Origin: Bacteroidota bacterium
GTDB taxonomy: Bacteria > Bacteroidota > Bacteroidia > Bacteroidales > TTA-H9
Direction: 5' to 3'
Assembly: GCA_003250395.1 (NCBI GenBank)
Contig: QKGM01000033.1
Span: forward strand, 1-64,000
DNA length: 64,000 nt
Shown here: in pieces, positions 10,915 through 20,689 of the stretch
Layout: each line of letters begins with the position of its first letter
How positions within the stretch are numbered: position 1 is the first letter of the stretch
Position numbers and translations under genes: made by a program
The notes under the pieces: generated by a model
Seen by the model: the letters and a program-made list of their open reading frames with translations, nothing else
What the model was told of the DNA's origin: nothing
Database searches by the model: none

Positions 10915-10928
10915 TGCAAACGTTTGCA
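10915..10928. promoter_or_regulatory. LacI-type operator candidate upstream of the sugar operon
   Basis: Perfect 14-bp palindrome TGCAAACGTTTGCA about 90 bp upstream of the minus-strand MFS gene. Confidence 0.6.
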
Positions 10929-11339
10929 ACATCTTGATTCTGCTCTTGTAAAGATACAATCTTTGGAAATAAATCAGGAAAAATATTGCTGTTACATGAT
11001 TTGGGTATCCTATTATTATGTCTCGGCCTGGTGATTATGCTTTTTTCCCGGCATGGTTGAGTGCTATACTGGTTATTTCTTTATGGTTGCTTTACAGAAG
11101 TACATGTTTACAATGTGTCTGTAATTACTGTTTTGTGACTGTCTGTATTGAATATTACCGTTTTGTAGTGATTGTTTGCTTTGAAATTGAGTACAGACCT
11201 CGTCTTTAAAAAAATGCCATACTTCATTTCCCAATCTTGGATTAAAATGCCTGGTATATATTGGTTCTTCCTTAGTATGTTTTTAATCACATCTACATCT
11301 AATATTATTCGTAGTTCAATCGTACAACAACCCTTGCCA

Positions 11340-11390
11340 TACGGTTAATGTACGGTCGACCTACGGTCAATCTACGGTTGATTTACGGCC
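11340..11390. repeat. 11-bp-period tandem repeat array
   Basis: TACGGTTAATG / TACGGTCGACC / TACGGTCAATC / TACGGTTGATT / TACGGCC; 4.6 units. Confidence 0.8.
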
Positions 11391-11665
11391 ATTCTCAATA
11401 TGCTTTAGATGATTATATCGTTGATTCAGCCATTACCACAGATGTTCTGAAAACAGATATTATAAGTATTGAATAATGAAATGAAAGTATTGGGGAAACA
11501 TTGTTTTGATGAACTGTCTTATCAGTTGTGCTCCCCTGTGTGATGCAACTCTTTGCCAATGAAGTTATTTTCTTTTTCGTGGGTTGTCATGCCTGTTTTT
11601 TAAATCAGCATTTTCTGGTTCTGCTTTAGAGATATTCCGGAGAATAAAGGAGGTTCTGCAAAAAT

Positions 11666-11675
11666 CAAACGTTTG
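11666..11675. promoter_or_regulatory. Second CAAACGTTTG LacI-like half-length palindrome
   Basis: CAAACGTTTG core identical to the core of the 10915-10928 palindrome, same intergenic region. Confidence 0.4.
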
Positions 11676-12005
11676 CGGAGTGTAAAGATGAGCATGTTAA
11701 ATTCTAATAAATCATGTATGGTAATTCAATTTACAGCTTAATCAGATTAATTTATGAGGGTATTGTTTTGTTGAATGCTTATTTTTACTTTTGCTTCTGG
11801 AAAAAGTCCCAACGCAAGGTAGAAGCTGCAATGGGAAAGTCGTGAAGGATGTGATTTTGGAGCATATTTAGTCTCCTGTTTTTACTTTAATGTTAATACT
11901 GCTTATCTGTTTTGCCAGGTAGGGGTATTTGGTTATGGTTTTTTCAGGTTCGTTTATGTTGCTGTAGGTGAATCATGCCCGGCCGGCTCTATTAACGAAC
12001 TTATC

Positions 12006-13421
12006 ATGGGCCAACAGGAAAAAAAGACATTGGTGCTGATCAATCCGGTCAGTACAATTCGTAAAGGTTTCTCGCAGGATCTTACCTCAAAGTATCCTCC
12101 ACTGGCATTGGGTATGGTGGCAGCTGCTACCCCGACTGATGAATGGAAGATCTACCTGATCGATGAAAATTTTAATAAAGCATGGGTTAGGAATGCCGAT
12201 CTGGTAGGTATTACCGCATACACCGAGAATGCTTCCCGGGCCTATGAGATAGCAGCCATGTACCGTGAACATGGCGTTCCGGTAGTGATGGGAGGGATTC
12301 ATGCTTCCATGTGTACAGGAGAGGCTCTGCAATATGTTGACACAGTCGTTGTTGGTGAAGCGGAATTAACATGGCCCCAATTGCTTAAGGATTTTAAAGA
12401 GGGCAGAATGGAACAGGTTTATCGTGCCAAAGGCTACACCGATTTATCAATCCTTCCGGCTGCCCGTCATGATTTGTTCCATCCATCCTATTGGTACAGG
12501 ATCATCCAGACTTCAAGGGGTTGTCCGTATGATTGTGATTTCTGTACTGTAACTGCTTTTAACGGAAGGATCTACCGATCCCGTCCTGTCGATCAAATTC
12601 TTGACGAGATTGAGCAGCACAAAGGTAGATACTCTAGTTTTATCTTCGCAGATGATAATCTGATTGGTAACACTCCTGCTCAACGACAACGGGCATTGGA
12701 TCTTTTTAAAGGAATCGTTGAACGAGGAATTAAAATAGATTGGTTTTCACAGGTAACAGTTGATGTCGCTGAATATCCTGAATTGTTATTCTGGGCAAGG
12801 AAGAGCGGTTGCAGGATATTGCTGGTAGGTATTGAAGCCGAAACATCTGAGGGGCTTGACTCCATGAATAAAATAGTGAACAAGAGGAAGGGAGGAGTCA
12901 GCTATTACAAGAAGGCCTTCAATATTATTAACAAGCATGGGATATCTGTACTGGGAACTTTTATTCTTGGTCTTGAGGGTGATACTGCAAAAGATATCCG
13001 CAATCGAGCTAAATTCATTGTTAAGTCGCGGGTTGATGCAGTACAATGTTCCATATTGACCCCTTTTCCTGGAACAAAGCTATATGAACGTCTTAAACAG
13101 AATGGACAGATAGCATGTAATAATTTCCCCGATGACTGGAACCACTTCAGGTTTATGGATCTTGCCTACTTTAACAGGCAAATGGAACCAACAGTTATGG
13201 CTGATGAAATTGAGAGAGCATGGCATAAAATATATTCCCGGCCGTTTATAATTTATAAGCTGTTCAGAACTTGGTGGGTTACAGGTTCATTTACTGCCTC
13301 CTGGTGGGCTTTCGGTGCTAATATCCGTTATCGGCGGGATGTTCTTGAAAAACCCGTTAGAAGGGATTTTTCAAATAAATTTCAGGGATTAATTGGAAAA
13401 GCCCAATGCAAGCGATCTTAA
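12006..13421 (+). CDS. B12-binding domain radical SAM protein
   Basis: VVMGGIHAS B12-binding-like segment and SRGCPYDCDFCTV radical SAM CxxxCxxC motif. Confidence 0.9.
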   Translation: MGQQEKKTLVLINPVSTIRKGFSQDLTSKYPPLALGMVAAATPTDEWKIYLIDENFNKAWVRNADLVGITAYTENASRAYEIAAMYREHGVPVVMGGIHASMCTGEALQYVDTVVVGEAELTWPQLLKDFKEGRMEQVYRAKGYTDLSILPAARHDLFHPSYWYRIIQTSRGCPYDCDFCTVTAFNGRIYRSRPVDQILDEIEQHKGRYSSFIFADDNLIGNTPAQRQRALDLFKGIVERGIKIDWFSQVTVDVAEYPELLFWARKSGCRILLVGIEAETSEGLDSMNKIVNKRKGGVSYYKKAFNIINKHGISVLGTFILGLEGDTAKDIRNRAKFIVKSRVDAVQCSILTPFPGTKLYERLKQNGQIACNNFPDDWNHFRFMDLAYFNRQMEPTVMADEIERAWHKIYSRPFIIYKLFRTWWVTGSFTASWWAFGANIRYRRDVLEKPVRRDFSNKFQGLIGKAQCKRS

Positions 13422-13936
13422 TCAAATAGCAAAGAAAGGCAGGCAGGTGAAAAGCTTATTTTAATACCGTTGCTATATCAACTGATCTCCCGGAAGATTT
13501 TATGGATAGGTACACATTCAGGCAATTTTTACAATAGCTATCAGAAAGAGGACGTTTATATAGAAACAGTTCTTGCAATTAGGGTAATTATCTGTCACAT
13601 TAATTAAAAATTCCCGGACACGATTACAAGAAAACTTTAAAGTTTTAATTCAGCAGATTTAATTCAATAGAAAAACAGGAATTTCAGATCGTCATGGTTG
13701 CTCTGTTAAACAATTCCGGACGGAGATGTCTGATATACCGGTATTCTGTCTTCAAATTTCTGCCGGGAGTACAACTGATTCCTTTTTCCTTCATTAGTAA
13801 CTGATTTATTTATAAAATCTTTTGGGTTTTAAGTCTGTTTTGTTTTTCGGGTAAAACAACTGCTAATTTTATCATTTGCAACTATCTTTGTATTCTAACT
13901 CAGATTCATAAATTATTAATTCAAAATTATGTAGTT

Positions 13937-14461
13937 ATGCTTTTACAACATGTTGATCTTGATGGGGCTACCGGAAAAGTTGCTGATATTTACAATTCGA
14001 TGATGAATGCTATGGGAAGAGTTCCCAACGCATTTAAGATGTTCAGTGTAAGTGAAGAACTTCTGGTTAAGCAATATGAAGGACTTGTTTATTATATGGC
14101 AAAAAGTGGCCTGAGCGGGAAATTGCTTGCATTCATCCGCCTTCTTGTGTCTCACAATGAAAAGTGCGACTATTGCATTGGTGTGAATACGGGTATATTG
14201 ATGCAATACGGGGTATTACCAGAACAGATTGTAGGTATTCGCCAGGATCCTTCTACTGCTCCATTACCAGCGAATGAACTCAAGCTTCTTCTGTTCGTGT
14301 TGGCGGTAGTAAATGATCCTTCTCAAATAGATGAAGGTTCTTTGGTCCCTGTCAGGAATGTTGGCTGGACTGATCAACAGATTTTTGATGCTTGTTTCCA
14401 TGGCGCCATGCAGGTGGCAAGTGATAAATTACTGGTGGCATTTAAAGTTGAGGCCGACTAA
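13937..14461 (+). CDS. Carboxymuconolactone decarboxylase / AhpD-like peroxidase-related protein
   Basis: 174 aa; EKCDYCIGVNTG CxxC motif and all-alpha AhpD-like pattern. Confidence 0.8.
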   Translation: MLLQHVDLDGATGKVADIYNSMMNAMGRVPNAFKMFSVSEELLVKQYEGLVYYMAKSGLSGKLLAFIRLLVSHNEKCDYCIGVNTGILMQYGVLPEQIVGIRQDPSTAPLPANELKLLLFVLAVVNDPSQIDEGSLVPVRNVGWTDQQIFDACFHGAMQVASDKLLVAFKVEAD

Positions 14462-14463
14462 TT

Positions 14464-15231
14464 TCAGCCGCGGACAAATATGAACCGGCTTTCATCCGAC
14501 ATTGACGTATTGTAAATATACCCTTCGGTATCAAATGCTTTTAGATGTTTAGGATTTGAAAGCCGGTTTTCAATTATAAACCGGCTCATCAGTCCACGTG
14601 CTTTTTTAGTAAAGATTATGACCGTTATTAATTTCCCGTTTTTAAACTCCTTGAAGACAGGAGTTATTACTTTTGTTTTTCTGTTTAAATGAGGTAGTAC
14701 AGATTTGCTGTACTCATCAGAGGCAAGATTTATCAGGATATTATCACCCTGATCAGCCAGATCAGCCTGAAGTGTTTTTGCAATCTTTTTTCCCCAGAAT
14801 TCATAAAGGTTGACAGAGTTTTTCAACTGGAGAGGAGTCGCCATTTCGAGTCGGTAGGGGAGTATACCATCGGTAGGTCTTAAAATGCCGTACAGTCCTG
14901 AGAGAATACGCAAATGAAGAGAAGCAAAAGCAATATCTTCCGTTGATAGTGTTATGGCTTTGAGTCCATTATACACCTCTCCATCAAAGGCTGCTGCTGC
15001 ATGAAGAGCATCATCGCCAAACGGGAAATGCCAATGCTGAAACCGATTGTAATTAACCTCTGCAAGTTGTGAATTGATTTTCATCAGCCTGCTTAGGTCA
15101 TCAGGAGAGAGGCTTCTGAGGAACTTGATGAGTTGTTTTGATTCAGCAGGGAATCTTATTTCAGAGAATGTTGTATCTGAAAACCGGCGGCTATTTGCTA
15201 TACGTTTGGCAGGTGATAGAATTGCGATCAT
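14464..15231 (-). CDS. yaaA: Peroxide stress protein YaaA
   Basis: MIAILSPAKRI start, LSGLYGILRPTDGILPYRLEM and NLASDEYSK motifs of UPF0246. Confidence 0.95.
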   Translation of the reverse strand: MIAILSPAKRIANSRRFSDTTFSEIRFPAESKQLIKFLRSLSPDDLSRLMKINSQLAEVNYNRFQHWHFPFGDDALHAAAAFDGEVYNGLKAITLSTEDIAFASLHLRILSGLYGILRPTDGILPYRLEMATPLQLKNSVNLYEFWGKKIAKTLQADLADQGDNILINLASDEYSKSVLPHLNRKTKVITPVFKEFKNGKLITVIIFTKKARGLMSRFIIENRLSNPKHLKAFDTEGYIYNTSMSDESRFIFVRG

Positions 15232-15565
15232 TTGAAATTCTTGATTAATTCGGTATAAAGTTGACTCCTGTGTCAGAAACTTATTTCAGCGATGATATGG
15301 GTTATGTTTTTTTTATCCAGTTTCAGAATAGAATTAAAACTAGTCGTTCATAGGCGATGATAAATTTCTTCTTGTTGGTTTAAGCGATCGAAATGAAAAA
15401 TGCGTTTGACCGCTTCCGACCTAATAAGCATATATGGGAAAAGATTTATTGCATCGTATAAATTGTCGCAGTCAGTACATGTTATATAAAGGTCAGAAAT
15501 CAAATATTCATACTATGTAAATAGTTATCAACCGGATTAGCCTCAATTAGTCTCAGATATAGTTT

Positions 15566-17659
15566 CTATCGTAATTTGATCAGTGTTGCCTTGGCAAAAT
15601 ATCTGCTTCCTGATACTGAAATCTGATAAAGTCCGGGATGAATATTTGACAGTTCCAACCTGAAAGATTCAGTTCCTGACGGGACAATCTTCGATAAGAT
15701 AATTCTGCCTGACAAGTCATGAATGGTAATAACCGATTGTGAACCGTAGTGTTCAGGTAATCTGATCTGTATGAAATCACTGGCTGGATTTGGCCAAATG
15801 AACAGTTTATCATATTCGGCAACTTTTTCAATACCTGTATATAACGTTGAACCGTTAATATATAATAATTCTGAGGTGTCGGAATGCGGAATTATGGTGA
15901 AAGTGTATAATTGCTGGTTTTCATCAGTTAACTTTATCTCTTTTACACGTTGCGGTTTTTCGATCATCAGACAAACCAATGAGTCATTCGTTAGAGCCCC
16001 GGAAGTAGAAGAGATAATAAGTATTGAATCAATGGGATTATAGGTTTGGTTAAAGTTAAAATCGAAACGTTGTCTCCAAAATCTGCCATAATCTTCAAAG
16101 TTTAGAATACCGCATGATGATAGATTAAGATTGTCGATCAACATTTTCTCAGCATCAGTTTTCCATTTACGGGTTGGGTGAATCAGGATAACATTCGGGG
16201 CATAATTATTTGCCTGGCACCTTACTACCTCCTTCCATATAGCTACTTTTTCCGGATAGTTGGTCTGGCTTATCGGGTCAGCACTGAAAACATCGCTGAG
16301 CATCATAGGTATCTCGAGTACATTACCCAATGTCCCTGACCATGTATAACCCTCACGTTCAAAATAGGGAAAAGCAGTTAAAACGTCACATGCCGGGAAA
16401 GATGAATTATAAAGATGTCCGGTTGCTTCAAGTACTGTATTCATCGATTCATTTGTGAGCAGATGACCCGATCGGAAAGAGATTACCGGAGTTCCCAGAT
16501 CGTTGGTGAGCAGGTTTTTCGAAACTTCTATTTCGCCATAAGTAGAGCCGTTGAGTGTTTTTTCCAACGAGCTGTCATAAAATGGCTTATAAGTGCTTGT
16601 GTCTAATCCCGGCTCTCCAATCGGGAAATTATCATCATTATCCATATCGGGGAAATGCCCCACGGAATGATTCCCTATGGTATGGCCATCGGCCATCACA
16701 TTTTTAATATTCAATACCGATTTGCTGTTATAGGATGCTGATAAATAATCATCCTTGAAATATCGTGTCGTCATAAAATAATGGCAACTGAAGTTCATTG
16801 ATTTTTCGTAGGCTGACATATGCCACATGGTATCGTACGAGGTACGGGCGTCGACATCATGAGTTGGGATCAGGGCAGTTGTATAACCCCGTGGGATGGT
16901 AAACTTCCACACCATAACAGGGTTTATAGTTTTCCATACTGATCTTAAAAAAAGAGGGAATACATCGGCACTGGGTTCAAAGCCATTGCTGTAAATACGT
17001 TGAGCCTCAAAATCGCGGTTAAGTTGTCCGCGCTGAATGACATCGCGCCACTCTACACCGAAGAGGTATGTTATACCAGAGCCCGTCTTTTTTTTAATTA
17101 CCGCAGTTTCTCCGCTGTCGAATACTGCAATAGATAAGCCATCAGAAAGTGTATATCCGTATGATTTAATTACAGATGAATAGGTAGATCTTCCAAGGCT
17201 TATGGCTTTTTCTTCAGGTTCGTCAAAATATTCAAACTCAGGAAGGGGAGTGTCAATCCAAATCAGAGTATACCGGTTTTTGGCTTGAATGTATGTCCCA
17301 TATCCAAACAGGCTGCTAAAACTTTCCTTCTTACAGGCCGGTGAAATAATTACTCCTCCGTCATTCACCCAGTTGGTAAGGGTTGCCAGCTCTTCGGCAG
17401 AAAATGATTGATCTATTACAGGTGAAGAAAACAGTATTAATGCACCGTTAATTACTTCATTAAACTGATCAGTCTCGATGAACGGAATTCCCGCAATCTC
17501 AAGCATATGCCTGGCCGAGTAAAGCTGGCTGTCATCAGTTTCCTGATTGCGGCCCGTCATATTAAAAAGCACGGCATGATCTGAAGATTGTCCATTTGCA
17601 GTTGTTCCGACCATCAAAAGGGATAAAATAGCGAAAGATAAGGCGATTATATTCTTCAC
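15566..17659 (-). CDS. Secreted polysaccharide-deacetylase-like protein with T9SS type A sorting domain
   Basis: Signal peptide; HDVDARTSYDTMW and GNHSVGH deacetylase-like segments; C-terminal LFIWPNPASDFIQIRLPE...GLYQISVSGSRYFAKATLIKLR. Confidence 0.8.
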   Translation of the reverse strand: MKNIIALSFAILSLLMVGTTANGQSSDHAVLFNMTGRNQETDDSQLYSARHMLEIAGIPFIETDQFNEVINGALILFSSPVIDQSFSAEELATLTNWVNDGGVIISPACKKESFSSLFGYGTYIQAKNRYTLIWIDTPLPEFEYFDEPEEKAISLGRSTYSSVIKSYGYTLSDGLSIAVFDSGETAVIKKKTGSGITYLFGVEWRDVIQRGQLNRDFEAQRIYSNGFEPSADVFPLFLRSVWKTINPVMVWKFTIPRGYTTALIPTHDVDARTSYDTMWHMSAYEKSMNFSCHYFMTTRYFKDDYLSASYNSKSVLNIKNVMADGHTIGNHSVGHFPDMDNDDNFPIGEPGLDTSTYKPFYDSSLEKTLNGSTYGEIEVSKNLLTNDLGTPVISFRSGHLLTNESMNTVLEATGHLYNSSFPACDVLTAFPYFEREGYTWSGTLGNVLEIPMMLSDVFSADPISQTNYPEKVAIWKEVVRCQANNYAPNVILIHPTRKWKTDAEKMLIDNLNLSSCGILNFEDYGRFWRQRFDFNFNQTYNPIDSILIISSTSGALTNDSLVCLMIEKPQRVKEIKLTDENQQLYTFTIIPHSDTSELLYINGSTLYTGIEKVAEYDKLFIWPNPASDFIQIRLPEHYGSQSVITIHDLSGRIILSKIVPSGTESFRLELSNIHPGLYQISVSGSRYFAKATLIKLR

Positions 17660-17827
17660 TTGTTTGATTATTAAAGAATGACTATGTCAGACAGCCATTA
17701 ATCACGGCCGGTCTGGATAGCACGGATAATGATACGTAATTTGACTTAAAAAGTTCAATACAAATGAATAGAAGAGACCGGAGTTTGTTGTATCAGGCTT
17801 TTGATTAAATAATCCATATAAGTTCTC

Positions 17828-17872
17828 CGGTATTCAATATCAAGACAAGAATTGTCTTGATATTGAATACCG
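17828..17872. repeat. Long perfect inverted repeat (21-bp arms, 3-nt loop)
   Basis: CGGTATTCAATATCAAGACAA-GAA-TTGTCTTGATATTGAATACCG. Confidence 0.9.
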
Positions 17873-17992
17873 AAATGTGCTGATAGTTTAGCTCATGGGT
17901 TTATAAACTTTTCAAAGGATAAACCCTTATTGGTTACTTTTATATCCAGTCGCTTTTTAGAACACGGATGCTTAATCAGTTTCGGCTGATTC

Positions 17993-20023
17993 CTAATTGG
18001 TTTTCAGTAACTCTTCTGTAATAGAGTTTTCGATAAGGGAGTCGTCAGCAGAATTTGGAATCGTCACTTTTAGTAATGGTTCTGCCTGCATAGCTCTTTT
18101 TATTGCAAATACGGCTTCCTCATTTCGAGCCCATGAACGGCGTGCAATTCCATTATTTACATCCCAGAAGAGCATGTTTTTAAGTCGGCGGTTTGCATCA
18201 GCGGAACCATCGAGTACCATTCCGAATCCTCCATTGATTACTTCACCCCAACCAACACCGCCACCGTTGTGTATAGAAACCCAGGTTGCACCTCTGAATG
18301 AATCTCCGATAACATTCTGAATAGCCATATCTGCGGTAAAGCATGAACCGTCATAAATATTTGATGTTTCACGGAATGGACTGTCAGTTCCCGAAACATC
18401 GTGATGATCGCGGCCAAGCACTACCGGGCCTTTAAGTTTTCCTTCGGCAATAGCCTTATTGAAAGCTTCGGCAATCCGAATTCTCCCTTCTGCATCGGCA
18501 TACAGGATACGGGCCTGAGATCCGACGACCAGTCTGTTTTCTTCTGCTTGCCTTATCCAATGAAGGTTATCAGCAATTTGCCCGTTTATCCTTTCAGGTG
18601 CACTTTTTAACATTTGTTCAAGCACTTCACCGGCAATCATATCGGTCAGTTTAAGGTCATCGGGACTACCAGATGTACAAACCCAGCGGAAAGGTCCAAA
18701 TCCGTAATCGAAGCACATCGGACCCATGATGTCCTGTACATAGGAGGGGTAGCGGAATTTTCCATCTTCCCCGAAAATATCAGCACCTGCACGACCTGCT
18801 TCAAGAAGGAATGCATTTCCATAATCAAAAAAATACATCCCTTTGGCTGTTAGTGAGTTGATCGCCGTTACATGTCTTTTTAAGGACTCCTGAACTTTAT
18901 GTCTGAATAATGCTGGCTCTTCTGCCATCATCCTGTTTGATTCTTCATAGGTCAGTCCTGCCGGGTAGTAACCTCCTGCCCAGGGGTTATGCAATGAAGT
19001 TTGATCAGAGCCCATATCAACATTGATATCTTCCTTAGCCAATCTTTCCCATAAATCCACGATATTGCCTAAATAGGCCAGTGAAACCGCCTCTTTGGCT
19101 TTAACGGCCGATCTGATGCGGGAAAGAAGTTTATCAAGGTCTTCATGAAGTTCATTAACCCAACCTTGCTCAAAACGCTTCCGTGCTGCTTTGGGATTCA
19201 CTTCTGCTACAACACCTACAACACCTGCTATCACAGCGGCCTTAGGTTGAGCACCCGACATACCACCGAGACCGGAAGTGACGAAAAGCTTTCCCGCCAG
19301 ACTTTCTCCCTGTTTTGAATGCATGCGGCCTGCATTTAATACAGTGATAGTGGTGCCATGTACGATTCCCTGAGGCCCAATATACATAAATGAGCCGGCA
19401 GTCATCTGGCCATACTGAGATACTCCAAGGGCATTAAAACGTTCCCAGTCATCAGGTTTAGAATAATTAGGAATAACCATTCCATTAGTCACAACAACTC
19501 TAGGAGCATCAGGGTGGGAGGGGAAGAGTCCCATTGGGTGGCCTGAATAAAGTACAAGCGTCTGCTGATCTGTCATCTCTGCCAGGTACTTCATGGTTAG
19601 CAGGTATTGCGCCCAGTTTTGAAAGACAGCTCCATTACCCCCATAGGTTATTAGTTCATGAGGATGTTGTGCTATGGCATCATCGAGATTGTTGCTTAGC
19701 ATTAACATAATGGCTGCTGCCTGCTTCGATTTGGCTGGATAATCAGTTATCGGGCGGGCGTAAATTTTATAGGCAGGCCTGAAACGGTACATGTAAATAC
19801 GGCCATATTTATGCAGTTCATTGGCAAACTCCGGTGCTAAATCAGCATGATGTTTTGGATCAAAGTACCGCAACGCGTTGCGCAATGCAAGCTGCTTCTC
19901 TTCCATTGTTAAAATGTCTTTTCTTTTTGGTGCGTGATTGACATTCGGATCGAAGTGACGGACTTCGGGAAGGATATCGGGAATGCCTTGAAGTATAGCG
20001 TGCTGAAATTCTGTTAATTCCAT
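17993..20023 (-). CDS. hutU: Urocanate hydratase
   Basis: 676 aa; LYSGHPMGLFPSHPDAPRVVVTNGM, GGMSGAQPKAAVIAG, SIHNGGGVGWGEVINGGFGMVLDG urocanase motifs. Confidence 0.96.
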   Translation of the reverse strand: MELTEFQHAILQGIPDILPEVRHFDPNVNHAPKRKDILTMEEKQLALRNALRYFDPKHHADLAPEFANELHKYGRIYMYRFRPAYKIYARPITDYPAKSKQAAAIMLMLSNNLDDAIAQHPHELITYGGNGAVFQNWAQYLLTMKYLAEMTDQQTLVLYSGHPMGLFPSHPDAPRVVVTNGMVIPNYSKPDDWERFNALGVSQYGQMTAGSFMYIGPQGIVHGTTITVLNAGRMHSKQGESLAGKLFVTSGLGGMSGAQPKAAVIAGVVGVVAEVNPKAARKRFEQGWVNELHEDLDKLLSRIRSAVKAKEAVSLAYLGNIVDLWERLAKEDINVDMGSDQTSLHNPWAGGYYPAGLTYEESNRMMAEEPALFRHKVQESLKRHVTAINSLTAKGMYFFDYGNAFLLEAGRAGADIFGEDGKFRYPSYVQDIMGPMCFDYGFGPFRWVCTSGSPDDLKLTDMIAGEVLEQMLKSAPERINGQIADNLHWIRQAEENRLVVGSQARILYADAEGRIRIAEAFNKAIAEGKLKGPVVLGRDHHDVSGTDSPFRETSNIYDGSCFTADMAIQNVIGDSFRGATWVSIHNGGGVGWGEVINGGFGMVLDGSADANRRLKNMLFWDVNNGIARRSWARNEEAVFAIKRAMQAEPLLKVTIPNSADDSLIENSITEELLKTN

Positions 20024-20074
20024 TTGACTTTAAAATTGGTGATTAATAACAATATGAAAACTGGCAGAGGAAGG

Positions 20075-20689
20075 TCAGATACTATCAGAAGCTTTCTTCA
20101 CAATCTGGTAGAGAAATTCTCTTGCCCTGAATAATTGTGCCTTAACGGTACCTAATGGCAGGTTGAGCTCATCTGCAATTTCTTCATAAGATAATTCTTT
20201 GAAATATCTCATCTCTACCAGAGTTCGGTAATGAGGTTTGAGTCTCTCAACTATTCCCCGCATTAACTGAATCTTCTGTTTTATGATGTAAGATTCTTCA
20301 GGGTCAGGCGTTTCTGCTGCTACTGTATGATGAATAGAATAATCATCGTCTCCTTCATGCCCAATAGGTTGATCCAATGAAACCAGGTTCATTTTTTTCC
20401 TGCGGATAAAGTCGATACAATTATTACTGGCAATTTTAAACAACCATGTGCTGAACGCGTAGCTGGGAGCATATTGGTGCAGATTTCTGAAGGCTTTCCC
20501 AAAAGCTTCAATTGTAAGATCTTCAGCATCGGTCGGGTCGTTCGTCATTTTTAACAAGAGGAAATAAAGTGAATCCCGATAGTTCTTCATCAGCTCGGCA
20601 TAAGCCTTCTGGTCGCCCTGGTGAAGGGCTGCCAAAACAAGTTGGTAATCACGAGCGGCTTTATCGGTCAGATTCGGATTTATTTCCAT
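20075..20689 (-). CDS. ECF-type RNA polymerase sigma-70 factor
   Basis: 204 aa; DAEDLTIEAFGKAFRNL region 2 and ELSYEEIADELNLPLGTVKAQLFRARE region 4. Confidence 0.93.
   Translation of the reverse strand: MEINPNLTDKAARDYQLVLAALHQGDQKAYAELMKNYRDSLYFLLLKMTNDPTDAEDLTIEAFGKAFRNLHQYAPSYAFSTWLFKIASNNCIDFIRRKKMNLVSLDQPIGHEGDDDYSIHHTVAAETPDPEESYIIKQKIQLMRGIVERLKPHYRTLVEMRYFKELSYEEIADELNLPLGTVKAQLFRAREFLYQIVKKASDSI

Noticed and set aside
11018-11290. Two overlapping antisense small ORFs in the maltose upstream gap
   Set aside because: No promoter/RBS support, low-quality translations; better explained as non-coding DNA.
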